Below are positions 9,840 to 18,607 of a stretch of DNA of 47,217 bases, piece by piece; the stretch's first letter is position 1, and every line of letters starts with the position of its first letter. Source of the stretch: Scytonema sp. UIC 10036 (GTDB taxonomy: Bacteria > Cyanobacteriota > Cyanobacteriia > Cyanobacteriales > Nostocaceae); assembly GCF_009725235.1 (NCBI RefSeq), contig NZ_WJFC01000094.1:1-47217 (forward strand), read 5' to 3'. The position numbers were made by a program, and so were the translations under genes. The notes beneath the pieces are model-generated. The model did not search any database and was not told the DNA's origin. It saw only the letters and a list, made by a program, of their open reading frames with translations.

Positions 9840-10733
9840 ATGGAACCGAGTTTAAATGTGACAATATTGGAAGAGTTAATTCATCAAATTCTTCCCGAAC
9901 GACCCCTGTTAACAAGCAAAGAAGCAGGGTGGAAGAATATCTTCCTTGCTTACTATCAACATCCAGGTTCAGAAATTTGCGAGCATACTGTTCCGTTTCA
10001 TGTGCTGGAAGTCATTGATACAAATTCCAGGTCGGCTCACTCACGCCGCTTAGGAGATAAGTTGCTGACTTATGAGATTAGTGGAGGTGAAACATTTCTT
10101 TGTCCAGCTAACACAAATCATTGGACAAGCTGGAAAGAAAAGCTGGGCTTCACATTACTAGTATTTGACCCATTATTTTTTAAGCAGTTAGCTCGTGAGA
10201 CAGAGGCGTTAGATTGCAATCAAATTGAATTCATTCCTCAATGGAAAGTTTTCGATCCCGTTATTCAAACTATAACGAATGCACTCAGGGCAGATTTAGA
10301 GGCTGGATGTCCCGCAGGTCGTTTGTATGGGGAGTCGTTTGGCACAGCCTTAATAACTCATTTAATGAAACGATTCCTAACATCTAAATGCACAACTTTT
10401 GAACCTTTTGAGGGGTTACCAAAACACAAACTAAAACAAGTCTTGGAACACATTCAAGCTCATTTAGCCGAAGATATTGCACTAGAGGATTTAGCAAAAG
10501 TCGCAGGAATTAGTCAGTTTTACTTTGCTCGGCTGTTTAAACAATCAATGCGGATTACACCACATCAATATGTTATTCGACAGCGCATAGAACTGGCAAA
10601 GCAGTTACTCAAGCAAACAGACTATAACGTTACGGATGTAGCTTTACTTTGTGGCTTTGCTCATCCAACTCATCTTAGTCGTCATTTTCACCGTTTAGTT
10701 GGCATATCCCCTAGAGCTTTCCGAAAGCAATAG
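9840..10733 (+). CDS. AraC-family transcriptional regulator
   Basis: 297 aa. The C-terminal ~100 residues carry the two AraC helix-turn-helix motifs (IALEDLAKVAGISQFYFARL, then NVTDVALLCGFAHPTHLSRH and the closing GISPRAFRK). The N-terminal ~190 residues form a cupin-like effector domain with no ligand I can name. The alpha/beta hydrolase starts 100 bp downstream on the same strand and may be its target. The pair lies between two VapBC remnants, so it looks inserted or captured as a unit. Confidence 0.9.
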   Translation: MEPSLNVTILEELIHQILPERPLLTSKEAGWKNIFLAYYQHPGSEICEHTVPFHVLEVIDTNSRSAHSRRLGDKLLTYEISGGETFLCPANTNHWTSWKEKLGFTLLVFDPLFFKQLARETEALDCNQIEFIPQWKVFDPVIQTITNALRADLEAGCPAGRLYGESFGTALITHLMKRFLTSKCTTFEPFEGLPKHKLKQVLEHIQAHLAEDIALEDLAKVAGISQFYFARLFKQSMRITPHQYVIRQRIELAKQLLKQTDYNVTDVALLCGFAHPTHLSRHFHRLVGISPRAFRKQ

Positions 10734-10833
10734 CAAGAATGTGCTGCTGTGTGCAAGAAAAGGCGCGACTTCACTTAGGATATCTCGATACAGTGTGAAT
10801 TGTTCAAATCTGAATAATTCAACTTCAAAGTGT

Positions 10834-11685
10834 ATGATGGATACTCTAACAACCAACACGATTGAATTGAATGGTGCTTGCTATCATGTCAAAGATTCTG
10901 AAAGGGGAAAGGACTGTGTTTTGTTGATTCATGGTTGGCCTGATGATAGCACTGTATGGAAACATCAAGTTACAGCTTTAATAGAGAATGGCTATCGTGT
11001 GATTTGTCCAGATCTACTTGGTTATGGTTTGAGTGAAGCACCCACAGATGTGAGTCGATATCAATTGGCTAATTTGGTCAATGATATGATTACCTTGTTA
11101 GATCGAATGGGAGTGGCTGAGGTACATTGTGTTGCTCACGATTATGGTGCTGTACTTGGTTGGGAACTAGCTGCCCACGCGAAGCAATTGAAAAGTTATA
11201 CAGCTATGTCTGTCGGTCATCTGGCAGAGTTTTTAAAACTATCTCATGAAAATTTACGCTTTCAATGGATTTATTTTCTCAACATTCATAATCTTGCTCC
11301 TCAACTTTATCGGGCGAACAATGGTCAATTTTTTCATGAAGTTCTTCGTACTCATCCTAACCGAGAGCAGCTTGTAGAGAATATAGTCAAACCTGGTGTA
11401 TTTGAGAATATGCAGAAACTGGAAAAAGCAAATCCAGTTGCCGAATATTTGCTTGCTGCTCTTGCTGGACAATTACCTAAACCCGTACAAATACAAGTTC
11501 CAACTCTCGGTATTTGGAGTACTAAAGACGATTTTCTCTGGGAATCACAAATGAAAGATTCTGAACAATACGTATCGGCTCAGTGGCAGTATGAGAGGAT
11601 TGAAGGTGCGGGGCATTGGTTTATGCTAGAGCGATCGCAGCAAGTAAATCAACTATTATTGAATTGGTTGGCAAAACATACTTAA
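10834..11685 (+). CDS. Alpha/beta hydrolase (epoxide hydrolase / haloalkane dehalogenase-like)
   Basis: 283 aa from the ATG at 10834; the frame is open further upstream, but that extension overlaps the AraC gene and has no family content. Motifs: oxyanion HGWPD (33-37), GYGLSEAP, and the nucleophile elbow AHDYG with Asp103 rather than Ser. The late GAGHWFMLE carries the catalytic His. An Asp nucleophile with HGWPD favours epoxide hydrolase or haloalkane dehalogenase over an esterase; the substrate is unknown. Confidence 0.85.
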   Translation: MMDTLTTNTIELNGACYHVKDSERGKDCVLLIHGWPDDSTVWKHQVTALIENGYRVICPDLLGYGLSEAPTDVSRYQLANLVNDMITLLDRMGVAEVHCVAHDYGAVLGWELAAHAKQLKSYTAMSVGHLAEFLKLSHENLRFQWIYFLNIHNLAPQLYRANNGQFFHEVLRTHPNREQLVENIVKPGVFENMQKLEKANPVAEYLLAALAGQLPKPVQIQVPTLGIWSTKDDFLWESQMKDSEQYVSAQWQYERIEGAGHWFMLERSQQVNQLLLNWLAKHT

Positions 11686-11700
11686 AAGTAAAGGGTTGAG

Positions 11701-11766
11701 CAGTTACCAACAGATATCGAATGGCCTGGTAGCACAGCTATGATTCGAGAAGATCGCGATAGATGA
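11701..11766 (+). pseudogene. VapB-type antitoxin, C-terminal fragment
   Basis: The frame ...IEWPGSTAMIREDRDR then stop matches the tail of the intact antitoxin at 9387-9653 (IEWSYSTVMIREDRAR). Only about 20 codons remain. As in the intact copy, the stop overlaps an ATG, here opening a dead 7-codon frame. This is what is left of a second VapBC pair. Confidence 0.75.
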
Positions 11767-12039
11767 GCAGGGCTTTACCCTGCTGACAAAGTTGCAACGG
11801 ATCTAGCTACTCTCAAAAGATTATCCCTAAGTGTTGTTTCAACAGCCGATTTGATGGAAGATGCAGTAAATATTGCAATATCTTATGGAATTTCTGCCTA
11901 TGATGCTTCTTACGTCGCCCTTTCACAGCAGGTTAATGCTACGTTACTAACTTTAGACCAGCGCTTAGTAAGATCTCTAGCTGCGACATCTTACAATGTT
12001 TGTTCGTTCAATGACTTTGAGGTTCCGCCACTACCATAA
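11767..12039 (+). pseudogene. VapC-type PIN toxin, C-terminal half
   Basis: The frame without an N-terminus reads DLATLKRLSLSVVS, SYGISAYDASYVALSQQ (with the third PIN acid, YDASY) and LLTLDQRLVRSL (with the fourth). It is the second half of a VapC toxin. The first half is missing; a TTG at 11851 could initiate only a 62-aa fragment without the first two catalytic acids. Confidence 0.8.
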
Positions 12040-12381
12040 ACGGAATACTTGATAGATGTAACAGATGGGTGTTCTTATCGACCTTACAAATAAACCATCC
12101 GTTATATCTACTACCTAATTTGTTACCATATTTGCGTCTTTACATGGAATTTCTAAAATTGAATTTTTGACGAAATGAAGTGTGTTTAGCAAGCTTGAGT
12201 CGAGAATCATGGCTAAGAGCGAAAAACATATGGAACTTTGAGACCTGAAAAACATCTAGATAATACAGAAACGATCGCTGAAATTGTAAAGTTTCCCAAT
12301 TTGAAAAAAGAAAGCAACTGCTAGTTCGGTGAGATTAAATCCAAGCAAGCCTTTTTCAATACACAATCCCAACTATTATCA
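12040..12381. other. Gene-poor stretch
   Basis: No credible reading frame, repeat or RNA gene seen. Confidence 0.4.
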
Positions 12382-12924
12382 TCAATTGCAATCCATCAAA
12401 CCAATGACTGAGTGAAATTCCGCCTCAATTTTCTCAGCTTCCCGAACTTCCATCAGTTGATTTTCCAGGAATTCATTATTTTCTGCAACAACTATACAAT
12501 GTTGTAACTTAACGCCTAGAGCATCTGCTACCTCTATCATTGTGTCAAAGCTCGCATTTTGATAATCTTGTTTTTCGTATTCTTTGATGTGCTCTTCTGT
12601 TAATTGCGTGAGTGCAGCGAGTTCTTTCTCTGTGATTTTCTTAGCAATTCTCACCTTGATTAAAATCTCTCCAATTTCATCTATATTAAGGTTCACATTT
12701 TGTAGAACCAAAGATTTTTCGGGATTGTGATTTTTCAGATTTTTATATTCTGCTATTTCTGTATGAAGATTTTTGATATGAGCGTAGTAAGAATCTATTA
12801 ACAGTTGCCAACCTTCTGGATCTTTACGCCTTTTTTCTTCATTCTGATACAAATTCATAATAGCTTGATGGAATTTTTCAATCCAAGATTTTGTGACCAT
12901 TAATTGATAATCGTTCTTAATCAT
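12382..12924 (-). CDS. XRE-type helix-turn-helix protein
   Basis: 180 aa. The N-terminal ~95 residues are helical (SWIEKFHQAIMNLYQNEEKR). Residues ~100-160 form a Cro/CI-type HTH (IGEILIKVRIAKKITEKELA, LTEEHIKEYEKQDYQNASFD, MIEVADALGVKL). The HTH at the C-terminal side with a helical N-terminus is seen in antitoxin-type regulators of the HigA/MqsA kind, but no toxin gene lies beside it, so an orphan regulator is equally possible. Confidence 0.8.
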   Translation of the reverse strand: MIKNDYQLMVTKSWIEKFHQAIMNLYQNEEKRRKDPEGWQLLIDSYYAHIKNLHTEIAEYKNLKNHNPEKSLVLQNVNLNIDEIGEILIKVRIAKKITEKELAALTQLTEEHIKEYEKQDYQNASFDTMIEVADALGVKLQHCIVVAENNEFLENQLMEVREAEKIEAEFHSVIGLMDCN

Positions 12925-13574
12925 TTTTTCCTCCCCAAAAAATTGTCATTGTGATGCCTGCTCTATTTTGTTCTCTGTTCATTAATTCAGTAGACAAGAT
13001 AAAGTTTTAGATATACAGAATTTCACGTCTCTACTTAGTGCAAGTTGTGACGCGATAGCGCTTATTTTGATGCACATCAACTAGATAAACCGCTGTTTTT
13101 TAGTTGAGTTGCACCTCAATTTTCTCCATAAAGAAGTATGTTTCAGGATATTTTCGCCCTTCGGTGAAAACGGCTTTGACATTCTGTCGTCACCAGTGTC
13201 GAAGAGCGGAAGCCCGCCACATAGGACATGGGGATGACTGTGAAGGTTTTTCACCAAGTAAATCATAATAACACGCAAAGACGCCAAGACCAACTTTTGA
13301 AGGGCAGTTGCTACAACTGGTTCCATAAGTGTCTTACTTCTTGAGACGAAATCTATCAAGGAGAGTGAATGGGTATTGTGCAACAACTGCGATCGGCACA
13401 CTCAACTTCATAAATTTACACAATTTTATTATTTAATCCCGTGTATACACTGAATTTTTTAATAACGGATTATCCGTAACTTTCCTGTATTAAATCACAG
13501 ATTACCTGTGGTAACTTGCTAAATATTCAGGGTGCCGCCGTGTCAAAAAAACAACGATCGCAGGCAGGTACTCA
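12925..13574. other. Intergenic region upstream of the NERD-helicase
   Basis: About 650 bp. A 106-codon minus-strand frame (13081-13401) has no protein-like content and includes the common cyanobacterial intergenic phrase CGCAAAGACGCCAAGACC, so I reject it. Small palindromes lie near the helicase start (GTGTATACAC at ~13440, ACGGATTATCCGT at ~13463) and could be operator sites. Confidence 0.4.
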
Positions 13575-15899
13575 ATGGCAGTTGCTAACGAAGAACAAAT
13601 TAGCAAATTTATTACTACCGAACCGCTAAAAGCAGGTTATGAAGCAGGTGAACAAAAAGTTTGGGACTCTATCAAAAATGCTTTTTCCGATAGAAAATGC
13701 ATAGCTTACTGGCGTTATCCCATTTTCTCCAAGGTGGGCAAAATTCGTAAGGAACCGGATATTCTTATTGCCGATCGCGAGTTTGGTTTATCGGTCATTG
13801 AAATATTGTCCGTCACTATTGACCAAATTGCTAGTATCAATGACGGAATCTGGCAGTTGCAGAACTTTGATATCACAGAAGCAAATCCCTATCAACAAGC
13901 CGAACATCAATTACGCGCTTTGATTGGGTACTGCGATAAGCTGGGTACAGCTTGCGCTAAGAGCGACCGCGATGCACATCCCGTGTCCGATAACCCCTCC
14001 TACTCCGTTAACGGTCAATCGAACGAAGTCCAGGAGGAAGCACATACAGATGATACCGACGCAGCTATTTGGCGCAAGGTTAACGGACGAGCTATTGTCG
14101 CACTTCCCCTGATTACTCAAGAACAATGGCAACAAAGAGGCTTAGACCAAATACCCAACTGTCCTCCTTTGATTTTTCAAGACCAATTAAGTAAAGTCAG
14201 TTGTATTGAACGATTTCAACAAATCTCTGCTGTCGTTCCTGGAGAAAACTTAGAGGATCGAGACTGGGAATTGCTACTGTCAGTGGTTAGCGGTACGCCA
14301 GTGCATCGCAAAAACACAAACCGCACAACATCTGCGATCGCTCTTAGCGCAAGCCGTACCCGGCTTATCGCAGACAACAGCCGTGCGAGGGTTATGGAAA
14401 ATCTGGGGCAAAAGCTATACGAAATTGATTTGCAACAAGAGCATATTGGCAAAGAAATCCCTCCCGGCCCTCAAAGAATAAGAGGTATTGCAGGCTCAGG
14501 CAAAACAGTACTGTTGTGTCAAAAAGCGGCTCACATGCACCTCAAGCATCCAGACTGGGATATTGCCATCGTGTTTTTCACTCGCTCTTTATATAACTTA
14601 ATCATTGAGCTATTGGATCGATGGATTCGCCGCTTCAGCATTGGTGAATTAACTTACGATCCAAAAACCAATCACAAGCTGCGAGTTCTCCATGCATGGG
14701 GTGCAAAAGAACATCCAGGCTTGTATGGGACAATTTGCGAGTTCCATGGTAAAAAACGCAAAAAAGTTGCAGATACAAAGGAAAGACAACCCAATCGAGG
14801 TTTAGCAGAACTGTGCAAACGGCTGCAAGAAGAAATCAATATTAAACCAATATTTGATGCCATCTTGATTGATGAGGGTCAGGATTTGGTATCCGAAGCC
14901 GATCTCAAAATCGACGATAAACAAGCAATTTACTGGTTAGCTTATCAGGCGTTGCGACCCGTAGATGAAGAAAATCCAGAAGAACGCCGCCTAATTTGGG
15001 CTTATGATGAAGCGCAAAGTTTAGATAGCATCGCAGTTCCCAAGGCAAAAGAAGTCTTTGGCGAGAAATTAAGCAATATTTTGAGCAAACAACCCCAGTA
15101 CTCTGGCGGGATCAAGCGTTCTGAGGTCATGCGTCGCTGTTACCGCACGCCAGGACCGATTCTCACTGCGGCTCATGCAATTGGTATGGGTTTGCTACGT
15201 CCCCAGGGAATGCTTGCAGGTATTACCAATAGAGATGATTGGAACAAAATTGGTTACGAAGTCAAAGGAGACTTTCGACGAGTTGGTAAGCCAATCACCG
15301 TACATCGACCAATGGAATACTCACCCAACCCCATTCCCGAACTTTGGGGCAAACCTGTTTTAGAATTTCAAACTTACAGTTCTCGCCGCGAAGAATTGCA
15401 GGCGCTGGCTGATAACATTATGCACAACGTTATGTTTGATGGTCTCAATCCCAGTCGTGATATTTTAGTCGTGGTTTTAGGCTCTAACTCTGAGGCGATG
15501 GAATTGGAAGTTGATGTCGCTGGTTTTTTATTAGACCAAAGTATTGATGTTTATATCCCTACAGCTTTAAACTTAAATGACTTGACTCCCCAATGGCCTA
15601 ATAATGACCCAGATAAATTCTGGCATGAGGGAGGGGTAACGGTATCTCGCACCAACCGCGCTAAGGGACACGAGGCGGATATGGTGTATGTGGTTGGCTT
15701 CGATAATGTGGCTCGCAATGAGAGTAATGTGAATTATCGGAACCAGCTCTTTGTCGGTTTAACCAGAGCAAGAGGTTGGGCTTGTCTGAGTGGTGTCGGC
15801 AATTATCTAATGTATGATGAGATGCGGCAAGTGATTTCCAGTGGCGACACTTTCACATTCACTTACAAGCGTCCGCCTAAGCGCGATATTGGAGACTAG
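13575..15899 (+). CDS. NERD-domain / UvrD-like superfamily 1 helicase
   Basis: 774 aa. Residues ~20-120 resemble a nuclease-related domain (EPDILIADREFGLSVIEI), but the catalytic ExK reads E76-I-L, so the Lys is missing and the nuclease may be inactive. The helicase core has Walker A GIAGSGKTVLL (~303-313), motif II ILIDEGQDL (~430), and a C-terminal half with FVGLTRARGWACL (motif VI). UvrD/Rep-like enzymes unwind DNA with 3'-5' polarity; the cellular role here is unknown. Two inverted copies of a 40-bp repeat lie in frame (13931-13970 and 14334-14373), around a low-conservation insert before the ATPase core. Confidence 0.85.
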   Translation: MAVANEEQISKFITTEPLKAGYEAGEQKVWDSIKNAFSDRKCIAYWRYPIFSKVGKIRKEPDILIADREFGLSVIEILSVTIDQIASINDGIWQLQNFDITEANPYQQAEHQLRALIGYCDKLGTACAKSDRDAHPVSDNPSYSVNGQSNEVQEEAHTDDTDAAIWRKVNGRAIVALPLITQEQWQQRGLDQIPNCPPLIFQDQLSKVSCIERFQQISAVVPGENLEDRDWELLLSVVSGTPVHRKNTNRTTSAIALSASRTRLIADNSRARVMENLGQKLYEIDLQQEHIGKEIPPGPQRIRGIAGSGKTVLLCQKAAHMHLKHPDWDIAIVFFTRSLYNLIIELLDRWIRRFSIGELTYDPKTNHKLRVLHAWGAKEHPGLYGTICEFHGKKRKKVADTKERQPNRGLAELCKRLQEEINIKPIFDAILIDEGQDLVSEADLKIDDKQAIYWLAYQALRPVDEENPEERRLIWAYDEAQSLDSIAVPKAKEVFGEKLSNILSKQPQYSGGIKRSEVMRRCYRTPGPILTAAHAIGMGLLRPQGMLAGITNRDDWNKIGYEVKGDFRRVGKPITVHRPMEYSPNPIPELWGKPVLEFQTYSSRREELQALADNIMHNVMFDGLNPSRDILVVVLGSNSEAMELEVDVAGFLLDQSIDVYIPTALNLNDLTPQWPNNDPDKFWHEGGVTVSRTNRAKGHEADMVYVVGFDNVARNESNVNYRNQLFVGLTRARGWACLSGVGNYLMYDEMRQVISSGDTFTFTYKRPPKRDIGD
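13931..13970 (+). repeat. 40-bp repeat, copy 1, inside the NERD-helicase gene
   Basis: Starts CTGCGATAAGCTGGGTACAG and ends with GAGCGACCGC. The same 40 bases occur inverted at 14334-14373 with three differences. It is translated in frame as CDKLGTACAKSDR. It looks like a dispersed HIP1-associated cyanobacterial repeat. Confidence 0.8.
14334..14373 (-). repeat. 40-bp repeat, copy 2 (inverted), inside the NERD-helicase gene
   Basis: Inverse complement of the repeat at 13931-13970 (37/40 identical), containing a perfect GCGATCGC. Translated in frame as AIALSASRTRLIAD. The arms enclose ~363 bp, so inversion or deletion between them is possible. Confidence 0.8.
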
Positions 15900-15976
15900 G
15901 GATTGGGGATTGGGGATAGGGCAATGGGCAATGGGAATAGCAATGAAAAAAATAGGATTGACTTCTGAAACATAAT

Positions 15977-16024
15977 GGGAGCGTGAGAGCCTCTCACTTT
16001 TAAGGGGAGGATGAAACGCGACAC
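15977..16024 (+). repeat. 48-bp conserved structured end of a TnpB/RHH element, copy 1
   Basis: Begins GGGAGCGTGAGAGCCTC and ends GGATGAAACGCGACAC. It matches a motif at 25820-25867 (inverse strand) at 45 of 48 positions. The inner part folds as CCTCTC...GGGAGG with one G-U pair; the other copy has CCTCCC...GGGAGG. In both places it lies just downstream of an RHH gene. Probably a transposon end or a structured RNA element. Confidence 0.65.
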
Positions 16025-16032
16025 ACAAGGAT

Positions 16033-16173
16033 TTATCCTTGTGTGTCTTTTAGCTCTAAAGTATCTATCCAATCCTCTACAAGTTGTGTCATAGTCTTTT
16101 CTTTCTTTTCTGAATATTTACGAAGTTTTTCTAATCTTGATTTAGTAATTCTCAAACTTAATCGTTCCTTCAT
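16033..16173 (-). CDS. Small ribbon-helix-helix protein beside a TnpB remnant
   Basis: 46 aa from the ATG at 16173 (an ATG at 16212 would add 13 residues of no clear conservation). The sequence (KERLSLRITKSRLEKLRKYS, then MTQLVEDWIDTLEL) is an RHH fold. A paralogue with the same layout lies at 25660-25812. It is divergent from the TnpB fragment, and the conserved 48-bp end lies just beyond its stop, so it probably belongs to the transposon, perhaps as a repressor. Confidence 0.7.
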   Translation of the reverse strand: MKERLSLRITKSRLEKLRKYSEKKEKTMTQLVEDWIDTLELKDTQG

Positions 16174-16233
16174 CTTTTTGGGTTGCCAGTGGATACCCTT
16201 ATAAGTTAACATATTTCTTAGAGGTGATAAAAG

Positions 16234-16599
16234 TTGTATAAAACAATTCAAGTTAGATTAAACGTATCCCAAGAAGTCATGGCTTTCTTGGTTCATCAAG
16301 GTCATGCTGCAAACAGTTTAATCAATAGTGCTCATTACGAGATACGACAGAGGCATTATGCAGAATGTCCAAAAGTGGAATTCTTTGATAAAGACGACTT
16401 TTATCGTACTAGGTTTAAAATCAAAACAGTAAAAGATGCAGGATACGCAAGTCTTTGTATTCTCATGAAAGATAATCCCCACTATCAACAATTAGGTGGT
16501 CAGTGCGCTCAACAAACTTTAAAGTCGGTTTCAGAACAGTATTCTAGCTATAATCAACTCCTAAGTAGTTGGGCTAAGGGCGAAGTACTAACTATGTAG
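16234..16599 (+). pseudogene. TnpB (IS200/IS605-type), N-terminal fragment
   Basis: 121 codons from a TTG: KTIQVRLNVSQEVMAFL, then EFFDKDDFYRTRFKIKT and QQTLKSVSEQYSSYNQLL. This is the N-terminal region of an RNA-guided TnpB nuclease. The frame stops after AKGEV, before the whole RuvC and zinc-finger region; intact TnpB proteins are ~400 aa. It cannot be catalytic. Confidence 0.8.
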
Positions 16600-16637
16600 G
16601 GGCGCGGCGGCCTTGCGCCCCTACTCACAACTAACTA

Positions 16638-17546
16638 CTAACTCTCACTTGAAAGCTTGTTTCTAGCTCGTTCGGCACGGGCTTCAGCCGATGCCATGAC
16701 ATCTTCCATATTTTCCAAAACTTCGCCTGGGAAATTTTCCAAAATTCTGGTAGAGAGGGCTACCCGACCTTTTCCTTCATCTAAATCTAAAATCGCAGCT
16801 TTTATGGGCTGACCGATTTGAAATACATTTTCCAAATTCTCAATAAATTTCTGGCTCACTTGTTTAATGTGGAGCAAAGCGCTTGTTCCATCTACATCCA
16901 CAAACACTCCAAAAGGTTTGATCCCCGTTACTTTTCCGGATACCAATTGACCAACTTCTAATGTACTGAAGTTAGCAGAACGTGCTGCTACACGTTGTGA
17001 AAGTATCAGTTTATTAGTGCTACGGTTTACTTCCAAAAAGCCAGCAGTTAAGGTTTGCCCTTTGAGTGCTTCTAAATTATCACGCTCGGTGAGGTGCGAT
17101 CGCGGAATAAATCCCCGCAAACCTTGAACATCAACAGTAACGCCACCTTTGTTGACATTATTTACCCGTACCTGGACTGTTTGGGAATTTTCCTGCATCT
17201 GCGCCAGTCGATCCCAAATATGCCTAATTTCCAGTTGCTTTCGCGATAAGGTGACTTGACCTTCTGCATCCTGGTCGCGGATAATTAAAAATTCTTGCTC
17301 TTCATTTAGTAGCAGTACCTCCGATAAATCAGTAACTGCTCTCAAAGAAGCCTCATCGCGGGGAATATAAGCTGACGATTTGCCACCAATATCGACGTAG
17401 GCTCCATCTGGATCGATTTGGAAAACTTTGCCGTGTACCACCTGTCCTTTTTGGAACTGGTAGTCGTGTTTTTCCAGTGCCTTGGCAAAATCGTCCATTG
17501 TAAAAGACGAATCGGCTTTTTGAGAAATTTTCGCGTCGGAGTTCAT
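16638..17546 (-). CDS. rps1b: Ribosomal protein S1 homologue (three S1 domains)
   Basis: 302 aa with three S1 RNA-binding domains: ~31-103 (GQVVHGKVFQIDPDGAYVDI), ~120-185 (VRVNNVNKGGVTVDVQGLRG) and ~197-266 (LVSGKVTGIKPFGVFVDVDG). This is the short cyanobacterial/chloroplast S1 form; bacterial S1 of the E. coli type has six. It binds mRNA at initiation or acts as a free RNA-binding protein. The ending (AEARAERARNKL) is charged. The symbol reflects the second cyanobacterial S1 paralogue and is tentative; this could be the main S1 gene. Confidence 0.88.
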   Translation of the reverse strand: MNSDAKISQKADSSFTMDDFAKALEKHDYQFQKGQVVHGKVFQIDPDGAYVDIGGKSSAYIPRDEASLRAVTDLSEVLLLNEEQEFLIIRDQDAEGQVTLSRKQLEIRHIWDRLAQMQENSQTVQVRVNNVNKGGVTVDVQGLRGFIPRSHLTERDNLEALKGQTLTAGFLEVNRSTNKLILSQRVAARSANFSTLEVGQLVSGKVTGIKPFGVFVDVDGTSALLHIKQVSQKFIENLENVFQIGQPIKAAILDLDEGKGRVALSTRILENFPGEVLENMEDVMASAEARAERARNKLSSES

Positions 17547-17655
17547 GACTTATAAACACTAATTGTTAATTGCTAATCGCTAATGGCTAATTGCTAACTG
17601 TTTTTTCTATTGGCCATTAGCTATTAGCCGTTGTTCAAACGGCTGTTTTTCCTAC

Positions 17656-18405
17656 CTAGCGGCTTAGTTGCTCTTGAAACAATTGTTTCACTTGCTCCCA
17701 AGCATTGGCTGCAGCTATTGAATTATAGCTGGCACGTTGGTCGCAGAAAAATCCGTGGTCAGCTCCATCGTAGCGAAACACGCGATGAGGAATTTTGTAT
17801 TTTTCTAACTCTGCTTCAATTTGGTTTACATGTTCTACTGGGATGCTGGCATCTTCCATACCAAAGAAGGCGTAAAGAGTGCCTTTGATTTCTGGGGTAA
17901 GAGTTATGGTAGGATTGCCACCTCCTGGTGTACGGGCGGGGATACCAGCACCATAGAAAGAAGCTGTAGCTTTAATATCTGGTAGGGTGGCGGCTAAGTA
18001 GGCAACATGACCCCCAAAGCAAAAACCTATACAGCCAAAGCTATCCTTTTTCACTTCGTCTACGGTTTTAAGATGGTCAATGGTTGCTTGAATATCAGCT
18101 AACAGTTGTGGTGCGGTTGTTTGCTCCCAAGCGTACTTTTTACCTACCTCTATATCTTGTGGAGTGTAGCCCGTCTCAAATCCGGGGGCAATTCTTTGAA
18201 ACAAGGCTGGTGCAATTGCTACATAACCTTCTTGAGCTATTCGTTCTGTAACGTCCCGAATGTGGGAATTGATTCCGAATATTTCTTGTAATACGACCAC
18301 TCCTGGGTAAGAACCTGGCTCCAAAGGCTTTGCTAGGTACGCATCGATTTGTACGTCATCTTGCAAAATTTTAACTTTTGTGGTATCAAGCGCTCGCTCT
18401 GCCAT
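17656..18405 (-). CDS. Dienelactone hydrolase family protein
   Basis: 249 aa alpha/beta hydrolase. The nucleophile is a cysteine in GCIGFCFGGH (C129). The early VVLQEIFGIN holds the conserved Glu, the acid is in FFGMEDASIP, and the His is in GADHGFF. This Cys-Asp-His triad defines dienelactone hydrolases (carboxymethylenebutenolidase). Cyanobacterial members usually lack a chlorocatechol pathway, so the true substrate is unknown. Confidence 0.92.
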   Translation of the reverse strand: MAERALDTTKVKILQDDVQIDAYLAKPLEPGSYPGVVVLQEIFGINSHIRDVTERIAQEGYVAIAPALFQRIAPGFETGYTPQDIEVGKKYAWEQTTAPQLLADIQATIDHLKTVDEVKKDSFGCIGFCFGGHVAYLAATLPDIKATASFYGAGIPARTPGGGNPTITLTPEIKGTLYAFFGMEDASIPVEHVNQIEAELEKYKIPHRVFRYDGADHGFFCDQRASYNSIAAANAWEQVKQLFQEQLSR

Positions 18406-18607
18406 AATAGTTTTTACCAGTACTGTGTGAGTATATAGATATCGCTCTAAGCTAGAGCTATGGGCTATCCCCGATCAATTATCAACCACCAGTAGCAACT
18501 GCACCAGAAATTTCTAATAGAGAAATTGAATCTATAAGTAATATATTTAACGATTGGCAGAACGCAGCTGGTTTTATGCAGCCACCACCATACAGGAGAC
18601 TTTGTTG

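Noticed and set aside
13081..13401. 106-codon minus-strand reading frame
   Set aside because: No protein-like pattern; includes a dispersed intergenic phrase (CGCAAAGACGCC).
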